A stretch of 64,000 nt of DNA, taken from contig NZ_AP023396.1 of assembly GCF_014466955.1 (NCBI RefSeq), positions 2,356,001 through 2,420,000 of the forward strand, in the 5' to 3' direction. Both the position numbers and the translations under genes were made by a program. Below, piece by piece: positions 62,576 through 64,000 of the stretch (the stretch's first letter is position 1; each line of letters begins with the position of its first letter). The stretch comes from Nocardia wallacei (GTDB taxonomy: Bacteria; Actinomycetota; Actinomycetes; Mycobacteriales; Mycobacteriaceae). The notes under the pieces are model-generated. The model did not search any database and was not told where the DNA came from. It was given only the letters and a program-made list of their open reading frames with translations.

Positions 62576-63019
62576 ATGACAGTGTCGATTGCCGAGGTGC
62601 TGCCCACCGCACCGCAATTGCTGTGCGCTTTCCAAGGACGCCGATTCCAGGATCGGGTCCTGCTGCGCACCGCGCGCGCCCTGGCGGAGTTGCACAGCCG
62701 TCGTGCGCAGGTGCGTGATCCGCTCATGATGGCGGAGATCGACTGTCGGCGTGGAGAACTCGTCGACGACATCAACGACTGGGTGGATCAGCAGGTGCCG
62801 CAGCATCGCAACGGCGCCTCCCTGCACACCGAGAGCCTCGGCGCGGTGGTCGATCGGATGGCGCGAAGCTGGGTCGATGCCAACCAGGTGATCGACCGGG
62901 AGGGCCCGCGCAGCGACAACACCCATAAACACTGGTATCACCTGGCCGAACTGGTGGACGGTTACACCGATCTCGTCATCGACGTGGCCGGTGGCCGCCG
63001 CCGGTTGCCCGAGCAGTGA
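62576..63019 (+). CDS. DUF4254-like protein
   Basis: This 147-residue soluble, helical protein resembles the DUF4254 family of actinobacteria by eye (RRGELVDDINDWVDQQVP and LHTESLGAVVDRMARSWV). No catalytic motif or membrane segment is visible. ATG 62576 follows GCGGCG, a weak ribosome-binding site. It is divergent from the MerR/HspR-like gene, separated by 412 bases that hold the CIRCE-like element and the inverted repeat. Function unknown. Confidence 0.55.
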   Translation: MTVSIAEVLPTAPQLLCAFQGRRFQDRVLLRTARALAELHSRRAQVRDPLMMAEIDCRRGELVDDINDWVDQQVPQHRNGASLHTESLGAVVDRMARSWVDANQVIDREGPRSDNTHKHWYHLAELVDGYTDLVIDVAGGRRRLPEQ

Positions 63020-63028
63020 CCCGTCCCG

Positions 63029-63826
63029 TCAGCGCACCGCGGCGCGTCCCCGCAGTCGCCCCAGCACCAGCAGCGCCAGCAGCGTGACCGCGACGAGCAG
63101 CGTGGTGCAGGCGGCCGCGTCGAACACCTCGCCGCGGTCGGTGGCGGCGAAGATGGTGACGGGCAACGTCTTCCACGTCGCGGGGTAGACCATGACGGTC
63201 GCGCCCAGCTCGCCCATCGACAGCGCGATCGCCAGGCCCGCCGCGGCGCCGAGCGCGGGGAGTAGCAGCGGCAGCGTGATGCGAGTCAGGACTCGGGCCG
63301 GGCCGGCGCCCAGTGATTCGGCCGCTTGGCGGTAGGCGGGATCGAGCCGGTCGAGCGCCGCGGCGACCGCGCTGAACGCGTAGGACAGCACCAGCACCGA
63401 ATGCGCCACGATCACAATCCATTTGGTGCCACCCAGCAGCAGCGGGCGCTCGTTGAAGGTGATCAGCACGCCCAGGCCGATCGCCACCGACGGAACCGCC
63501 ACCGGCAGATGGAAGATCGCGTCGGTGGTGCGCCGCCACCAGGTCGGCGCCTCGTGCGCGGCGAGCGCGGCCCAGGTACCCAGCAGCAGCGCCGCCGCTC
63601 CCGCCAGCAGCGCCGTCTGCAGACTGACCGCCAGGCTCGCCGCCTGCTCGCCGGACAGCGCCTGCCGGAAATTCCCGAAACCCAGTTCCGCGGGGAGCGG
63701 GCCGGTCCAGCGGCCCGCGAGCGCGGCCGCCACCACGGTCGCGATCGGAGCGGCGAACACCACCAGGACGACGAGCGCGAACACCGTGAGCACCAGCATG
63801 CGCCCGCGTCGAGTCCAGATCAGCAC
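63029..63826 (-). CDS. ABC transporter permease (PhnV-like)
   Basis: This 265-residue inner-membrane permease has about six helices. The EAA-type loop that docks the ATPase is in RQAAESLGAGPARVLTRITLP. LGATVMVYPATWKTLPVTI resembles permeases of 2-aminoethylphosphonate importers (PhnV) and, less closely, iron or spermidine importers. The GTG at 63826 lies two bases after the upstream permease gene, with GGGAGG as ribosome-binding site. The rest of the operon lies outside the window. Confidence 0.8.
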   Translation of the reverse strand: MLIWTRRGRMLVLTVFALVVLVVFAAPIATVVAAALAGRWTGPLPAELGFGNFRQALSGEQAASLAVSLQTALLAGAAALLLGTWAALAAHEAPTWWRRTTDAIFHLPVAVPSVAIGLGVLITFNERPLLLGGTKWIVIVAHSVLVLSYAFSAVAAALDRLDPAYRQAAESLGAGPARVLTRITLPLLLPALGAAAGLAIALSMGELGATVMVYPATWKTLPVTIFAATDRGEVFDAAACTTLLVAVTLLALLVLGRLRGRAAVR

Positions 63827-63828
63827 GG

Positions 63829-64000
63829 TCAGCCCTCCCGAGTCCGAAACCTGGTGAACCAGGCGAAGATCAGCCGATAGCCGAGGTACAGCGACAGTGA
63901 CAGCACCACCTGCACGGAGGCCAGCACCGCCGCACCCGGCAGGTCGAAGGTGACGATGCCGCGGGTGTAGATCAGCGCGGGCAGGGTGATGACGCCCTTG
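63829..64000 (-). CDS. ABC transporter permease, C-terminal part (window edge)
   Basis: Only the last 56 codons are in the window. They contain one membrane helix (VVLSLSLYLGYRLIFAWF) and end TRFRTREG. Tight linkage to the PhnV-like permease shows it is the partner permease (PhnU-like). The start lies beyond base 64000. Confidence 0.8.
   Translation of the reverse strand, partial: KGVITLPALIYTRGIVTFDLPGAAVLASVQVVLSLSLYLGYRLIFAWFTRFRTREG

Overview
The window is high-G+C actinobacterial DNA. Gene order and product types point to a mycolate-containing actinomycete, most likely Nocardia or a close relative. The backbone follows the order known from Mycobacterium tuberculosis Rv2916c to Rv2864c almost gene for gene: ffh, an amidohydrolase, rpsP-khpA-rimM-trmD, rplS, lepB, rnhB, a DUF2469 gene, yraN, comM, dprA, xerC, viuB-like, a divergent M23 peptidase, rpsB-tsf, pyrH-frr-cdsA, rlmN, dxr, rip1, ispG, a GNAT gene and a penicillin-binding lipoprotein. 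This identification rests on recalled gene order, not on a database search.

Layout. From 0 to 12 kb lie signal-recognition, ribosome-maturation and secretion genes, with tex and a membrane protein placed between trmD and rplS. From 12 to 21 kb are DNA uptake/recombination genes (comM, dprA, xerC), a divergent GlxA-type regulator/hydrolase pair, a DUF1990 gene and an iron-regulated siderophore-interacting protein. From 21 to 27.5 kb are rpsB-tsf-pyrH-frr-cdsA and rlmN. From 27.6 to 29.5 kb is a low-G+C patch with a solitary DndB/DGQHR-like gene and gene debris. From 29.7 to 33.2 kb are an MFS transporter, a broken secreted-protein gene and a LysR-type effector domain without a DNA-binding domain. 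From 33.3 to 35.7 kb are dxr and rip1.

The most unusual part is 36.1-46.4 kb, which separates rip1 from ispG. It carries cynS, nfi and a minus-strand type VII secretion (ESX)-associated toxin operon: a YbaB-like gene, a WXG100-like gene, a 2255-residue CpnT-like polymorphic toxin and an ADP-ribosylglycohydrolase-like gene. The toxin frame contains a separate 77-codon gene in another frame, with its own ribosome-binding site. It also contains two copies of a GNAT-like domain made by tandem duplication of linker plus domain. The ADP-ribosylglycohydrolase-like partner lacks the metal-binding aspartates of its family.

From 46.8 to 50.8 kb the backbone resumes (ispG, GNAT, PBP). From 51 to 64 kb is a mosaic of small regulators and enzymes: nitrobindin, two ABC-2 permeases, an XRE regulator, metY, a TetR gene with paired operators in front of a decayed NmrA-like gene, a second TetR, a methyltransferase, an ArsR-SRPBCC fusion with a promoter/operator that suggests a leaderless message, a DinB-like protein, a MerR/HspR-like gene behind a CIRCE-like element, and the edge of an ABC importer operon. 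No tRNA, rRNA, CRISPR array or intact insertion sequence was seen.
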